Shown here one piece after another: positions 28,661-39,207 of a DNA stretch of 41,895 nt. Origin of the DNA: Methylocucumis oryzae (lineage in GTDB: Bacteria; Pseudomonadota; Gammaproteobacteria; Methylococcales; Methylomonadaceae); assembly GCF_000963695.1 (NCBI RefSeq), contig NZ_LAJX01000055.1, positions 1 to 41,895 on the forward strand, written 5' to 3'. The notes under the pieces are model-generated. The model had not been told where the DNA came from, ran no database searches, and worked only from the letters and a program-made list of their open reading frames with translations. The position numbers and the translations under genes are program-made. Every line of letters starts with the position of its first letter. The stretch's first letter is position 1.

Positions 28661-31433
28661 TTACTGATTAATCAGTTTCAATCCAGGTGGCAAAGATTCA
28701 CCAAAGAATTGTTTAGATTCTTTATCATCGAGTTCTTTCACTTGTTCAATTAACTCTACCCAATTCGCAGGCGTTTTGCTGTTTCTTAGTTTTGCACTCA
28801 GCTTGTCACGCAAATCGTCTTGAATATCGCGTAGCCTATCGCCGCTTTTTCGGGCTAATAACGTTGCGGCAAAGCCAATATGAGGGGACTTTTTCCAGTC
28901 TTGTTCTAGCATCAATGCTAGCCATTTTTCGGCTTCTTCAGCGGGAATCACATTATGGCTGCTAGCATGTGCAGGAATACGCGTTCCTATACGGCCTAAG
29001 GCCCACCAGGTTTGGTCAGGTTCGCCGCTTTTTTCAAGGCGTTTTAACTAACCAATTACCCAGTTCTAATTTTTGCGCTATTGTTAAACGCTCTAATGAG
29101 GCGGCTAAACGCACAATTTCTTCATAACCACGCATTTTAAGTTGTTTGGCAATACTCGGTTGTCTTGCAGTAGCAGGGTCTAAATATTTGGCAAGATCGG
29201 CAAATATTTGTTGTTGTGCTTCGGTATGTAGGCCGCCCGCAATACGCCGCCATAGTGTCCACCATTCTGTCCAGTTCTGAATTTCATTAACGAATTGAAT
29301 GCCTAGCGGGTAACGATTCCATAGTTGTTCTACCCGCCAATCATCTAACACATAGCCAAAACCCGGTCTTAAGCAAAAACCTATAAGGCTCAACCAGACA
29401 CGCTCGTGTGCAGGCGAGCGGCGTTGGTATTTGCTACCTGCTAGTAACATAGCAAATAGCTCGCGTAGAACCTCAGTGCTCCATTCTAATCGTGGTTGAG
29501 CTAAGATTTTTTCTAAATCTGTGCGCAAGTTTTTTACCGCATTAGGGTCTGCTTGTTTGGAGCGGCTACCAAATACGGTTTGTATTTTATTGTCTATCAA
29601 CTCAACTTGTTGCGCTGATAATGCGTTAACCGAGCTGAACTCAGAAACGTTGCCTTTATTGCGGACGCGAAATTCTACATCCCAACGTTGTTGACTATTC
29701 GCAACAGAAACGCACTGAATTTTTAAAGTGCCGACTTCAGTGAGCGTGACGGATAAGCTAACGGTAACTTCGGTTGCGTTGTTTGCGTTTGCTGTGGTTT
29801 GGTAGTCCAATGCAACCGCTAAAGGCGGCAAAGAATGGAATGACTCATCGATAGTCACCATATCGCCAGGTTGATAGTTGCTGCCACCCGTTAGCGATGC
29901 TAAATGAAATCGCACAGGCATACCTAAACGCAATAAAAATTGCCGATTAGGTAGGATGACTTCATCGCCTTCTTCACTGCCTCTAGGTAACACACAAACA
30001 CCTTGTTGTTGGTCAGTGTTAGTATCTATCAATAAAAAATAATTGCGTGCAGAGCCACCCCCGATTTTGATTTGCTTGCCTTGTCTTGCTAGGGCATAGC
30101 TAACCGCGCCATAAGCGACAGCCAGTTCTGGGTGTGGGTTCTGTAATAATACCGGTGGTTGTTGCTCGCGCCAGAGGCTTAACAGCTCTACGATACGTTT
30201 GCTTAATGCTTTGCTTCTAAAGACGCCACCGTTTAACAATAAGCCATCAGGCACATGGGTGGTGTTTTGTAAAGCTTGCTCACAGGCGCTTTGATGCTGT
30301 TGTAAAAATGCGGCAATATGCTTGCTAATAGCAGGTTCCGACGCGTAAGGTAGGCCGAACTCAACAACGCCACTACGTTTACGGTTAGGTAGCTCTGATA
30401 AGTCTGATAGTGGAAAAAATCCCTCTAGTACAATTTGCTGTACTTCTGCACGGGTTAATTCTGTTCTACGTGTTTGCCCAATAAGCTTTGAGCCACCGCC
30501 TAGCAATGCTACGCTGGTTTGTTCTGGCGCGTCATCGGCCAGTAAGCGTTCTTTAGCAATACGGCATTGTTCTAATAGTTGGGAAAACTCTGACGTGGAT
30601 AAACGTTGCTCAGGCCGGGTGAGGCGAGATTCGGCTAAATGCGCTAAGGTTAAATCGATATTGTCGCCACCGAGCATTAAATGGTCGCCTACCCCTATGC
30701 GTGTTAACTTAGGCTCAGCGCCATGAGAATCCACTTTAATCAGCGTTAAATCAGTGGTGCCGCCACCAACATCACAGATAAGCAATAATTGCACTCGGTC
30801 TAATGCTTGTTTTAAATGTTTTTGATTCTGCCGTAGCCAATCGTAACAAACCGCTTGAGGCTCTTCTAGCAGTCTTACGTTATTTAAACCAGCGAGTTTT
30901 GCGGCTTCAATAGTAAGAGCGCGCGCGGCTTCATCGAAAGAAGCTGGAACGGTAATAACAATCTCTTGTTGCTCTAGCGGGGCGTCAGGGAAACTATGCC
31001 GCCAAACCGCGCGAATATGTGATAAATAGCTGGCGCTAGCATTAAGTGGCGATATTTTCTTAACATCATCGCCAGCGCCCCAAGGTAAGATGCTGGCTTC
31101 TTGGTCAATAGAGGGGTGGGATAACCAACTTTTGGCGCTAGTGACTAATCGGCCTATGGTTTTAGCACCTAATACTCTAGCGGCTTGTCCTAAAACAGCG
31201 TGGTCGTTAGTAGGTGAAAAGTTAATATCCTGTGCCGCTAATTCGCCTTCGGCTGCGTGATAACGCACAGAAGGTAATAAAGGTTGAGCTTCGACTTGAC
31301 CAGGCGCAATTAGCTGTTGAATGGGGAAAATGTTAATTTCAGGATTCGCCAGATGATTTTTAGCATAAGCCACAACAGTGTGTGTCGTGCCTAAATCTAT
31401 GCCAACAATAAAAGTGGGGTTGTTTTCTTGCAC
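28661..31433 (-). CDS. Large Hsp70/DnaK-family protein with DUF3731-like C-terminal region (frameshifted)
   Basis: The N-terminal half is an Hsp70 ATPase: GIDLGTTHTVVAYA (phosphate 1), ITVPASFDEAARALTIEAA, CDVGGGTTDLTLI (phosphate 2) and LLLNGGVFRSKAL (adenosine). The C-terminal half is not a normal substrate-binding domain; it is a long helical region I associate with DUF3731 Hsp70 relatives (NWTEWWTLWRRIAGGL, EKWLALMLEQDWKKSPHIG). One extra base in the T4 run 29042-29045 stops the frame early. Corrected, it reads through WLVKRLEKSGEPDQTWWALG to a stop at 28661, about 923 residues. Clients are unknown; no DnaJ partner is near. Confidence 0.88.
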
Positions 31434-31671
31434 GTTCTCTATACAGTTTTACAATGAGATGCCCTAAAGGGTATCACACAAAGGCTTAGGTCGAATAGGT
31501 AAAGCTGCTTTTTAAAAATTGAAGTAGTATTTAACTTTTACAAGATGCGTTATAGTGTTAGCGAGAGTCAATAAAAGGGGCTCGGCAGGGTATTGCTCTC
31601 GTTTTTAACATTTAATTTCATATGTGTGATTGCACACTATTGTTAATAATAACAAAGCGTTGAAGGTTTCT

Positions 31672-32933
31672 ATGAAAAAATATGCAGCTCTTATTGCGTT
31701 AATGAGTTTACCTGTTTGTGTAAGCGCAGAAATTTTTGAAACAACGATTACGGTCAATAACATAAAAAAGAATATTGAAGAAACAAAAACCTTTGGTTTT
31801 GATATTGGGCAAGATTTATTCGATCAATTTAAGGAGAAAGTGTTAACTAATAGTTTGATAACTATTCAAATAGCGCTTATGTAACGGCGCAGTCAAATTT
31901 TAGAGGCTTACCGTTTACCACGGTATTTGCAGAAAACAGCACTGAGTTAACTTTTAGAGTTGATCGTTTAGGTATTCTGAAAACTTTTAAAGGGGCAACT
32001 AGAACGAAAAGTGCTGATATGTTGGAGCGCTATTTACGACGTAATGTTGATGGCACACTAAGTAAAATATCAAGAGAATTAATTGCAACGTCTGCGACTG
32101 ACCCATTAGCAGGTAATGTTACCAGTTTGCAAGGGCAAATGGTCTTTAGCGATTTTCAAAGGGGATGTACATCATGTGCGGCAGGTGTGACGCGTAGCGT
32201 TAGTGGTGTTCAAGTCAATCCCTTTTTAGTTGGTGTGGGCGGTGGCAATTATACGCAGAATGGTATCGATATATCGGTAATTAACGTGCCAATTAGTACC
32301 TCATTTAATGTTGATTCTAATGATCCGCGTAAAAAACTGTTTGTGAATGGACAATTTAACTATGTAGCGGTAGGTAATGCCGAGTCGTATCAAGGAGGCT
32401 TAGGGATAGGTTATTTGCATCCTATTAATGACCATTGGAGTTTAACGCCTGGATTAAGCTACGGCATTATTGGTTCACCAGATTTAGTCAGTGCGGGGCA
32501 AATTTTTTCGGCGTCTATTACTAGTAATTACGGTGTAAACGTTAATGACTATAGCTTATCAATGGCTAACATGTTTGGATATTATAAAACCTTGCCGTTG
32601 AATGTTGGCGATGTGGATTCTGATCCTGATATTAGCAATTATGTGTTGAAGAATGGCTTTTTTGTCGGTAAGAATTTACCTTACGACGTGTTAGGACATA
32701 AGCTAAATCTAATGGGCTTTTTTACCGATACTGAGTTTTTTGGCTCTAAGGTGTTTTCTAGGCAATACAACGAAATTGGCTTTCAAATCGGTACTATCGA
32801 AGATGTGGCTTGGCTAAAAAAGGTTTCGTTTGGTATGGCTGATAAGATTTCTTTTAGTGCGAAATATATTTTTAGTATCGAAGATCCAAATAACTTAGAA
32901 GGCTATGATTTAGGGATTAGCTATCAGTTTTAA
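31672..32933 (+). CDS. Outer-membrane beta-barrel protein (frameshifted)
   Basis: A predicted exported protein of about 420 residues. Signal peptide KKYAALIALMSLPVCVSA is followed by EIFETTI. The last 200 residues alternate like barrel strands (LFVNGQFNYVAVGNAES, GGLGIGYLHPINDHWSLTP, ISFSAKYIFSIED) and end in the aromatic residue of SYQF, the usual insertion signal of outer-membrane proteins. Residues near 170 hold GCTSCAAG, a cysteine pair unusual for such a barrel. The T3 run 31854-31856 seems one base short; restoring it joins the frames at NSFDNYSNSAYVTAQSNF. ATG 31672 has a GAAGG site; an earlier in-frame ATG would hide the signal peptide. Family and ligand are unknown. Confidence 0.72.
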
Positions 32934-32945
32934 GGGTTATCAGTA

Positions 32946-32975
32946 TGCCGCCTGATGGATTCAGGCGGCAATTTT
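32946..32975 (+). terminator. Rho-independent terminator after the barrel protein gene
   Basis: TGCCGCCTGA (32946-32955) pairs perfectly with TCAGGCGGCA (32961-32970) around a 5-nt loop, followed by ATTTT. It lies 12 nt after the stop and between two convergent genes. The T-tract is only on the plus strand. Confidence 0.82.
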
Positions 32976-32980
32976 AACCA

Positions 32981-34741
32981 CTATTTTTTTATCAACTTAA
33001 GACCATAATCATAAGCTTTTAAACCGTAGTTGATTAATAACTGTTTTTTCACATAAGCAGCATACAACAATCCACCAAGGATTAAACCGAACAATAAATT
33101 GCTAAACGGCGAATTTTGGCTGGTATTGGCGTTAGTTGCGCTATCTGAGGCTTTAACTGGTGTATTTTGCACGGCCACTTTTGCTGGTTGATATGGCGCG
33201 TTTTACATCAGGTAAACCTAAGCTATGCCAAGCATCGTAATCTTGCCAAACCGGGTAGTTTTTTTGCCAAAATGATTTGGTGAAATATTGTGCTAAGCTC
33301 ATGCCATTCGCTTTAGGAATGCCGCGCTCGTCTAAATAATCTTTATAAACCACTAAGCTAATACTACCGCCTTCGCCTTGGCCATTTGTGGTAAAGGCTT
33401 TCTCAACATGGTCATGGTACATCCAAATGCCTTGACCAAAGCTATGCAAACCATCATCAACACCATTGAGTTCTAAATCTATGCGTTGCGCGGGGGTCGA
33501 TACCGTGTACGTCACGCGTAATATACGAGCTAGGGCCGTTGTCAACGCCGTCGTAATGGGTAATCGTTGGTTTGTGCCCGTGTATATGCAACGCCATGCT
33601 CTCGGTATGGCCGTTTAATACGCGTAGCTTAACTTTTTTGTCTTGCTCCATTTCAATAATGGATTCGCGCAAGGTGTAAGGGAAGGCGCGACCATTAATC
33701 ATGTAATAATCATCAGACGCGTCAGTAATATCGTATTCCATGTTCATGTGTTTTGCGACTAAAACGTGGGTCGTTAGCCGAGCGTGCCACATAATCATGT
33801 AATTCTTTATCAGCGGACTGGTAATGTAAGTCATATTCACGGTCGTATTTTTCTAATACTGCGACCGATGGATGACGCACATGGCCAGCGCCTACGTTTA
33901 ATGATTGTACCCAGTTATTTGGGCGGTTTTCTTCGACGACCAGAATACCTTGCAAGCCCATAGGAATATGGGTGTGAGGTTGCACATGGCAGTGATAATA
34001 CATGGTGCCGGCTTGACGCGGTTTTATCACATACGTTTTGCTATCGCCAGGCATGGTGTCCATGTTACTGGTTTGAGCGACGCCATCGTTGCCACTACCG
34101 CTATGGTCCATAAACGGGTGGTCGACACCGTGTAAATGGATAGAATGTGGCAGGTAATGGGTGTTTTCTAACACAATCCATAAAATATCGTCTTGCTCTA
34201 CGCGAATTACCGGCGAAGGGACTCTAAGTAATGGGTTGGCTTCTGGCTCATATAGGCTTAGCGTAGACATATCGCGGGTTTTCGGGGCATATACCCAGAA
34301 AGTAGGCTGAATGCCTGGGGCAATATCGAAGGTGGTAATCGGCGTTTTTACATCAGGCGAATGCCCGTTAAGTTCGACGATTTCAAGTTTTATAATAATT
34401 TTGTCTGGGTCGCCGTCGCCGTCTATGTCATCTGACATCGTGATGGCATCAGCTGCTAGCTGGGTTTGCATCAGCGTGTCCATAGAAATATTGTTTGTGC
34501 CTTTAACAAAGGCGGCAATATCGGCTGGGTTGTCTGGGTTACACAAATGCGAGGCTTGTATAGTGACGCCATCAACGACTTGCTCTTTCCGCCATTCAGC
34601 CGGGGTAAATGCCGAGCAGACTTCTTCGACTGGACCCATATCAACTTTCGCAGATGGCGGTAAGTCGGTGCTCGCTTGGCTAAGCGAATGAGTAAGCAGC
34701 AAGATTGAGCTTGCCATCAACGCAAGAGAGTGGTTACGCAT
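32981..34741 (-). CDS. Membrane-anchored multicopper oxidase (three frameshifts)
   Basis: A periplasmic copper oxidase of about 585 residues. Signal peptide: SLALMASSILLLTHSLSQA. Domain 1 has HSIHLHGVDH and YYHCHVQPHTHIPMG, a type 1 copper site (HCHxxxHxxxM-like). Domain 2 has ALHIHGH and GIWMYHDHVEKAF, supplying further type 2/3 ligands. An insert DDIDGDGDPD near residue 105 looks like a calcium loop. The C-terminus holds a membrane helix (NLLFGLILGGLLYAAYV) and a basic tail. Extra bases lie in T4 33751-33754, G5 33492-33496 and T4 33201-33204; the last joins DVNAPYQPAKVAVQN to the anchor. The type 1 motif in the first domain suggests a two-domain oxidase of the type that has it there. The substrate is unknown; copper(I) or a phenolic are options. 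Confidence 0.87.
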
Positions 34742-34813
34742 GTTTTATCCTCTACATATCAAACGAAGGACGATGACTCGTCATGAACAGTTGGTTTTGT
34801 TATTTTTATTAGG

Positions 34814-34985
34814 GCATTTTAACCGAAGAATCAGGTTAAGCCAGGTAGGCCGGGTTTACCCAAAGGGCATAAAAGGCGATAGCCGTAACCCGACATAACG
34901 AAGCACCCCGTGCCACCAGGCTTCCTAATTTTAAGTGGGTCGCCTGTTTATTATCAGAGCATTTTAACCGAAGCATAAGGTTAAG
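34814..34985. repeat. Composite repeat: 27-bp direct repeats around a REP-like hairpin
   Basis: GCATTTTAACCGAAG plus AGGTTAAG-type units occur at 34814-34840 and 34959-34985 with 25 of 27 bases identical. Each has its own TTAACC/GGTTAA inverted pair. Between them is a REP-like unit with the pair GTCGGGTTAC and GTAAACCCGGC (minus-strand view), flanked by AAGCC/GGCTT ends. It fills part of the 521-bp non-coding gap between the oxidase and ispG. No gene is seen in that gap. Confidence 0.6.
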
Positions 34986-35055
34986 TCTGTTAGTACGCTT
35001 GATACTACAAAAATTCCCCTATTATATATATGAAAAATAAATATCACGCGTTTAT

Positions 35056-35069
35056 TTGATTTAAATCAG
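35056..35069. promoter_or_regulatory. FNR/ANR-like site
   Basis: TTGATTTAAATCAG matches the FNR box TTGAT-N4-ATCAA at 9 of 10 defined bases. It lies about 315 bp upstream of the multicopper oxidase start, beyond the composite repeat. No promoter hexamers are clearly placed next to it, so its target is uncertain. Confidence 0.35.
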
Positions 35070-35187
35070 TTTTTGTAAGGTAGCGCAACGCCATACCCTA
35101 CAAAAATGCAACCCGTATATATTTCAAACGGTTAATTTTAAGTAAGGTGCGCTGTGTACATCTGTATAACATCATTAAAAATCAATG

Positions 35188-35209
35188 AAAAAGGTGCGCA
35201 TAGCGCACC
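35188..35209 (-). terminator. Rho-independent terminator after ispG
   Basis: On the minus strand GGTGCGC pairs perfectly with GCGCACC around TAT, and T5 follows. It begins about 53 nt after the ispG stop. The arm belongs to the GTAGGGTGCGC-type repeat family; partial copies lie near 35079 and 35143. Confidence 0.75.
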
Positions 35210-35262
35210 CTACAGCAACACAAGATACCTAAAATTTGACCGTTCAGAGTATAGGTTTTGCT

Positions 35263-36480
35263 TTACGCGCCATAATGAGATTCGATATAGCGCTCGACGA
35301 TTTGTTGAAATTCTTCAGCAATGTGGTCACCTTTTAAGGTCACTGTTTTAACGCCATCTTCGTAAACGGGCGCTACGGGAATTTCGCCAGTGCCAGGTAA
35401 GCTAATACCGATATTGGCGCTTTTACTCTCGCCAGGGCCATTGACAACACAGCCCATAACGGCGACTTCCATTGCTTCTACCCCCGGATATTGATTACGC
35501 CAAATCGGCATTTGATCACGTAAATACGCTTGAATATCCATAGCCAATTTTTGGAAATAATCGCTAGTGGTGCGGCCACAGCCTGGGCAAGAAATGACCA
35601 TAGGTGCAAACGAGCGAAAGCCCATTGTTTGCAATAATTCTTGCGCGACGATGACTTCTTGGGTTCTCGACGTGCCGGGTTCTGGTGTTAATGAAATGCG
35701 TATGGTATCGCCTATGCCTTGCTGCATCAGTATGGCTAGTGCTGCTGCCGATGACACAATACCTTTTGAGCCCATGCCCGCTTCGGTTAAGCCTAAATGC
35801 AAGGCGTAATCACAACGACTGGATAAATCTTGGTAAATGCTGATAAGTTCTTGTACATTACTGATTTTGCATGACAAAATAATTTTATCTTTGCCAAGAC
35901 CTAATTCTTCTGCTTTAGCCGCGCTCTCTAAGGCGGATAAGACAATGGCTTTACGTGTGATGGCCGGTAACGGTTCTGGATGCGTAAGCCCACGGTTTTC
36001 ATCGAGTAGTCGGGTTAACACGGCTTGATCTAAGCTGCCGCCATTAACGCCTATGCGTACCGGTTTATTGTACTGACACGCAAATTCAATCATTTGTTGA
36101 AATTGTGGGTCACGGCTTTTACCGCGCCCCACATTACCAGGATTAATACGGTATTTGGCTAGTGCTTGTGCGCAATCGGGATATTTTTCCAAAAGTTTAT
36201 GACCGTTGAAATGAAAATCCCCGACAATAGGCGTATTACAGCCTAATTGTTGCAAGCGGTTATAAATATCAGGCACTGCGGCGGCGGCTTCCTCAGTGTT
36301 GACTGTGATTCTAACCACTTCGGAACCGGCTTTAGCTAATTCAATAATTTGATTAGCCGTAGCTGTGACATCGGCGGTGTCGGTGTTGGTCATTGATTGT
36401 ACGACAATAGGCGCGCCACCACCGACTTTAACATCGCCAACGAGTACTGAGTGAGTAATTTTTCTTAAGCTGATAGACAT
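35263..36480 (-). CDS. ispG: 4-hydroxy-3-methylbut-2-en-1-yl diphosphate synthase
   Basis: IspG carries out the sixth (penultimate) step of the MEP isoprenoid pathway, using a 4Fe-4S cluster. The 405-residue protein is intact: a TIM barrel ([40 protein letters not shown]) and a C-terminal cluster domain with [14 protein letters not shown] and [10 protein letters not shown], holding the three cluster cysteines and the glutamate. ispA, another isoprenoid gene, lies upstream on the same strand, 296 bp away. A terminator follows. Confidence 0.96.
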   Translation of the reverse strand: MSISLRKITHSVLVGDVKVGGGAPIVVQSMTNTDTADVTATANQIIELAKAGSEVVRITVNTEEAAAAVPDIYNRLQQLGCNTPIVGDFHFNGHKLLEKYPDCAQALAKYRINPGNVGRGKSRDPQFQQMIEFACQYNKPVRIGVNGGSLDQAVLTRLLDENRGLTHPEPLPAITRKAIVLSALESAAKAEELGLGKDKIILSCKISNVQELISIYQDLSSRCDYALHLGLTEAGMGSKGIVSSAAALAILMQQGIGDTIRISLTPEPGTSRTQEVIVAQELLQTMGFRSFAPMVISCPGCGRTTSDYFQKLAMDIQAYLRDQMPIWRNQYPGVEAMEVAVMGCVVNGPGESKSANIGISLPGTGEIPVAPVYEDGVKTVTLKGDHIAEEFQQIVERYIESHYGA

Positions 36481-36736
36481 GATACATCCTGAATTAACGG
36501 TTATTTTTCTATTATACGCGATATAACCTATTGAAGCGATTCATGAAGTTGGTTGTTGCGTATGGTGTGCTGATTACACTGCTATTAAGTGAGTACAAGC
36601 TTGCATTATGTGGTATTTAAACCAGTGTAAAGCAAGCCTTAAATTCCGAAAAACGGTTACTTAATAGCTTAGTGTGGGCAGTGGCCGACTAGAGTTCAGT
36701 AATGCGAGATTGGGTAGAGGAAGCCTCATGACGGTA

Positions 36737-36766
36737 TGTTGTTCCCAAACCTGTTTGGGAACAACA
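36737..36766. repeat. Palindrome, family 2 copy 2
   Basis: Arms of 14 bases (36737-36750 and 36753-36766) around CT, with core TCCCAAACCTGTTTGGGA (36743-36760). It lies 10 nt beyond the ispA stop. There is no T-tract in the minus direction, so it is not a standard terminator. The remaining gap towards ispG (36481-36736) shows no gene or clear motif. Confidence 0.8.
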
Positions 36767-36775
36767 GCTGTTTTA

Positions 36776-37670
36776 TTAATGGGTCCGCTGGATAATATAA
36801 AGCGACAAGTCGCGCAATAAATCTGCTTCCGAGCCAAAATGACTTAAATTAGCTAACGCCATGTCATGCAACTCTTTGGCTTTTTGCTTAGCGCCCGCCA
36901 TGCCTAATAATGCAGGGTAAGTCGGTTTGTCTTGGTTCTTGTCTTTACCTTGAGTTTTACCTAGTGTAGCGGTATCGCTTTCTTCGTCCAAAATATCGTC
37001 TTGAACTTGAAATGACAAGCCTATGCATTTGGCGTAATGGTCTAATTTCATCGCTACGCCTGGTTCTATGCCTGTTGCCGCTATACACGCTAAATTAACA
37101 CTGGCGCGAATTAATGCTCCTGTTTTATGGATATGCATATTTTCCAGCTCAGGCAGTGTTAGCTGGTTGCCAACGGCGGCTAAATCAATGGCTTGCCCGC
37201 CGACCATGCCTTGCGAGCCGCTGGCTTTGGCTAAGGTATTAATCATGATAATGCGTTGCTCGGCGCTGATGGGCATAGCATCATGCGCTAAGATTTCAAA
37301 GGCTAAGGCTTGCAGCGCGTCACCGGCTAAAATAGCGGTAGCTTCGTCAAATGCGATATGGCAAGTAGGTTTGCCACGGCGTAAATCGTCGTTATCCATA
37401 GCCGGTAAATCGTCATGAATCAGCGAATACACATGAATACATTCGATGGCGCAAGCCGGGCTGTCTAGCAGTTCAGGGTCTAAGCCTAAAATTTTTGCCT
37501 GTGCAATACGTTAGCATGGGGCGTAAGCGTTTGCCGCCATTTAATACGCTATAACGCATGGCTTCATGCAGTTTTTGCGGCAATAGGTTGGCTGAGGGTA
37601 GCCGGTGTTCTAAAGCGATTTCGACGCGGTTTTGACAATAGTGTTGATAGTTTTTTAATGCTTCACTCAT
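36776..37670 (-). CDS. ispA: Polyprenyl (farnesyl) diphosphate synthase (frameshifted)
   Basis: IspA condenses isopentenyl and dimethylallyl diphosphate to farnesyl diphosphate. Both aspartate-rich motifs are present: HDDLPAMDNDDLRRGKPTCH (first) and QVQDDILDEESDT (second), with VLNGGKRLRPML near the start. One extra base in the T5 run 37492-37496 breaks the frame; corrected, it reads YCTGKILGLDPELLDSPACA. Length is then about 297 residues, as in E. coli. It overlaps xseB by 8 nt. The usual next gene, dxs, is absent. Confidence 0.93.
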
Positions 37671-37902
37671 CGGTAAATGGCTCCAAGGTTTGTGTGCCGT
37701 TTTTTTCCATTAGGATTTGTACTTTTTGTTCAGCTTCTTGTAACGCTTGTTGACAGGCTCGCGTCAGTGCGATGCCGCGCTCGAAAGATTTTAGCGATTC
37801 TTCCAAATTAATATCACCTTGTTCGAGTTGACTGACGAGCTGTTCTAATTCGGCTAATGAATCTTCAAATGTAGTGGCTTTTTTCTTGACCATAATCATC
37901 AT
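37663..37902 (-). CDS. xseB: Exodeoxyribonuclease VII small subunit
   Basis: XseB forms helical arms of ExoVII with XseA and degrades single-stranded DNA. The 79-residue protein matches the family: ATTFEDSLAELEQLVSQLEQ, GDINLEESLKSFERGIAL. It directly abuts purD and overlaps ispA, so all three are probably in one transcript. The ATG at 37893 (MVKKKATTF) is an alternative start to the one given. Confidence 0.92.
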   Translation of the reverse strand: MMIMVKKKATTFEDSLAELEQLVSQLEQGDINLEESLKSFERGIALTRACQQALQEAEQKVQILMEKNGTQTLEPFTDE

Positions 37903-39198
37903 TCAATGGGTTGAAGAGGGGGATGTTAACGCCTTAAATCCTATATCTGTTCGGTAATATTGGTCTTGCCAATCAATCGTTTGCGCTAATTCATAGGCTT
38001 TATTTTGTGCGCTGGCAATATCGTCTGCTAAGGCGCATACGCATAACACGCGGCCGCCAGCGGTAACAATATTGCCGTTATTTTCTGCAGTGCCTGCGTG
38101 AAAGACTTTAGTATCTGAATGCTCTGTGACAGGTAAGCCTGTAATGAGGTCGCCTTTGCGATAGCTGTCTGGGTAGCCGCCAGCCGCTAAGACAACACCT
38201 AAGGCAGCACGATTATCCCAATGCACATGGGCTTGCTTGAGGCTGCCATTTAGTGCGGCTAAACATAATTCGACTAAATCGCTTTGTAATCGCATCATGA
38301 TGGGTTGAGTTTCGGGATCACCGAAACGGCAGTTATATTCCAAAACTTTAGCGGTGCCATTGGGTTGTATCATCAAGCCTGCGTATAAAAAGCCGGTATA
38401 GGGAATACCATCATCAGCCATGCCTTTTAAGGTAGGTTCAATAATGTCGCGCATGATGAGCGTATCAAGCTCTGCGGTAACAACGGGTGCAGGTGAATAA
38501 GCGCCCATGCCACCCGTATTAGGACCTGTGTCGCCATTATCGCGCGCTTTATGGTCTTGCGATGTTGCCATTGCTAGCGCATGTTTACCGTCAGCAATGA
38601 CGATATAACTGGCTTCTTCACCGGTTAAAAATTCTTCAATAACGACTCTATGCCCAGCTTCGCCAAAGGCGTTACCCGCGAGCATGTCTTTTACGGCAGC
38701 AATGGCTTCTTGTTCAGTTTGAGCAATAATCACGCCTTTGCCAGCCGCTAAGCCGTCGGCTTTTACGACAATAGGTGCGCCTTGTTGCCGAATATAGGCA
38801 ATAGCTGCTTCAGTATCGGTAAAGCTTTGATAAGCGGCTGTAGGAATGTTATGCCGCGCTAAAAAGGTTTTTACAAAAACGTTTTTAGAGCCTTCAAGTT
38901 GGGCTGCTTGTGCGCTAGGTCCAAAGCAATGTAAACCTGCCGCCTTGAATTGGTCAACTATGCCTAATACCAGTGGAATTTCAGGGCCTATGATAGTCAA
39001 GTCAATAGCACGTAGTTGGGCAAACGCCAACAAGCCAGCAATATCGTCAACAGCGATATTAACATTGCTGATTTTGGCTTCACGCGCTGTGCCAGGATTG
39101 CCCGGTGCGACAAATACCTGGCTAACTAAGGGTGAAAGACTAGCTTTCCATGCTAGTGCGTGTTCGCGGCCACCGCTGCCTACAATTAAAATTTTCAT
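37903..39198 (-). CDS. purD: Phosphoribosylamine-glycine ligase
   Basis: PurD joins glycine to phosphoribosylamine, the second step of purine synthesis. The 431-residue protein is intact: N-domain ILIVGSGGREHALAWK and FVAPGNPGTA, ATP-grasp core IVVKADGLAAGKGVIIA, and DPETQPIMMRL with YNCRFGDPE. It lies 9 nt after purH on the same strand. Confidence 0.97.
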   Translation of the reverse strand: MKILIVGSGGREHALAWKASLSPLVSQVFVAPGNPGTAREAKISNVNIAVDDIAGLLAFAQLRAIDLTIIGPEIPLVLGIVDQFKAAGLHCFGPSAQAAQLEGSKNVFVKTFLARHNIPTAAYQSFTDTEAAIAYIRQQGAPIVVKADGLAAGKGVIIAQTEQEAIAAVKDMLAGNAFGEAGHRVVIEEFLTGEEASYIVIADGKHALAMATSQDHKARDNGDTGPNTGGMGAYSPAPVVTAELDTLIMRDIIEPTLKGMADDGIPYTGFLYAGLMIQPNGTAKVLEYNCRFGDPETQPIMMRLQSDLVELCLAALNGSLKQAHVHWDNRAALGVVLAAGGYPDSYRKGDLITGLPVTEHSDTKVFHAGTAENNGNIVTAGGRVLCVCALADDIASAQNKAYELAQTIDWQDQYYRTDIGFKALTSPSSTH

Positions 39199-39207
39199 AA
39201 CGGCTCC

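Noticed and set aside
34311-34691. Plus-strand open frame of 126 codons inside the multicopper oxidase
   Set aside because: It is antisense to a conserved copper-oxidase domain and its translation shows no recognisable features.
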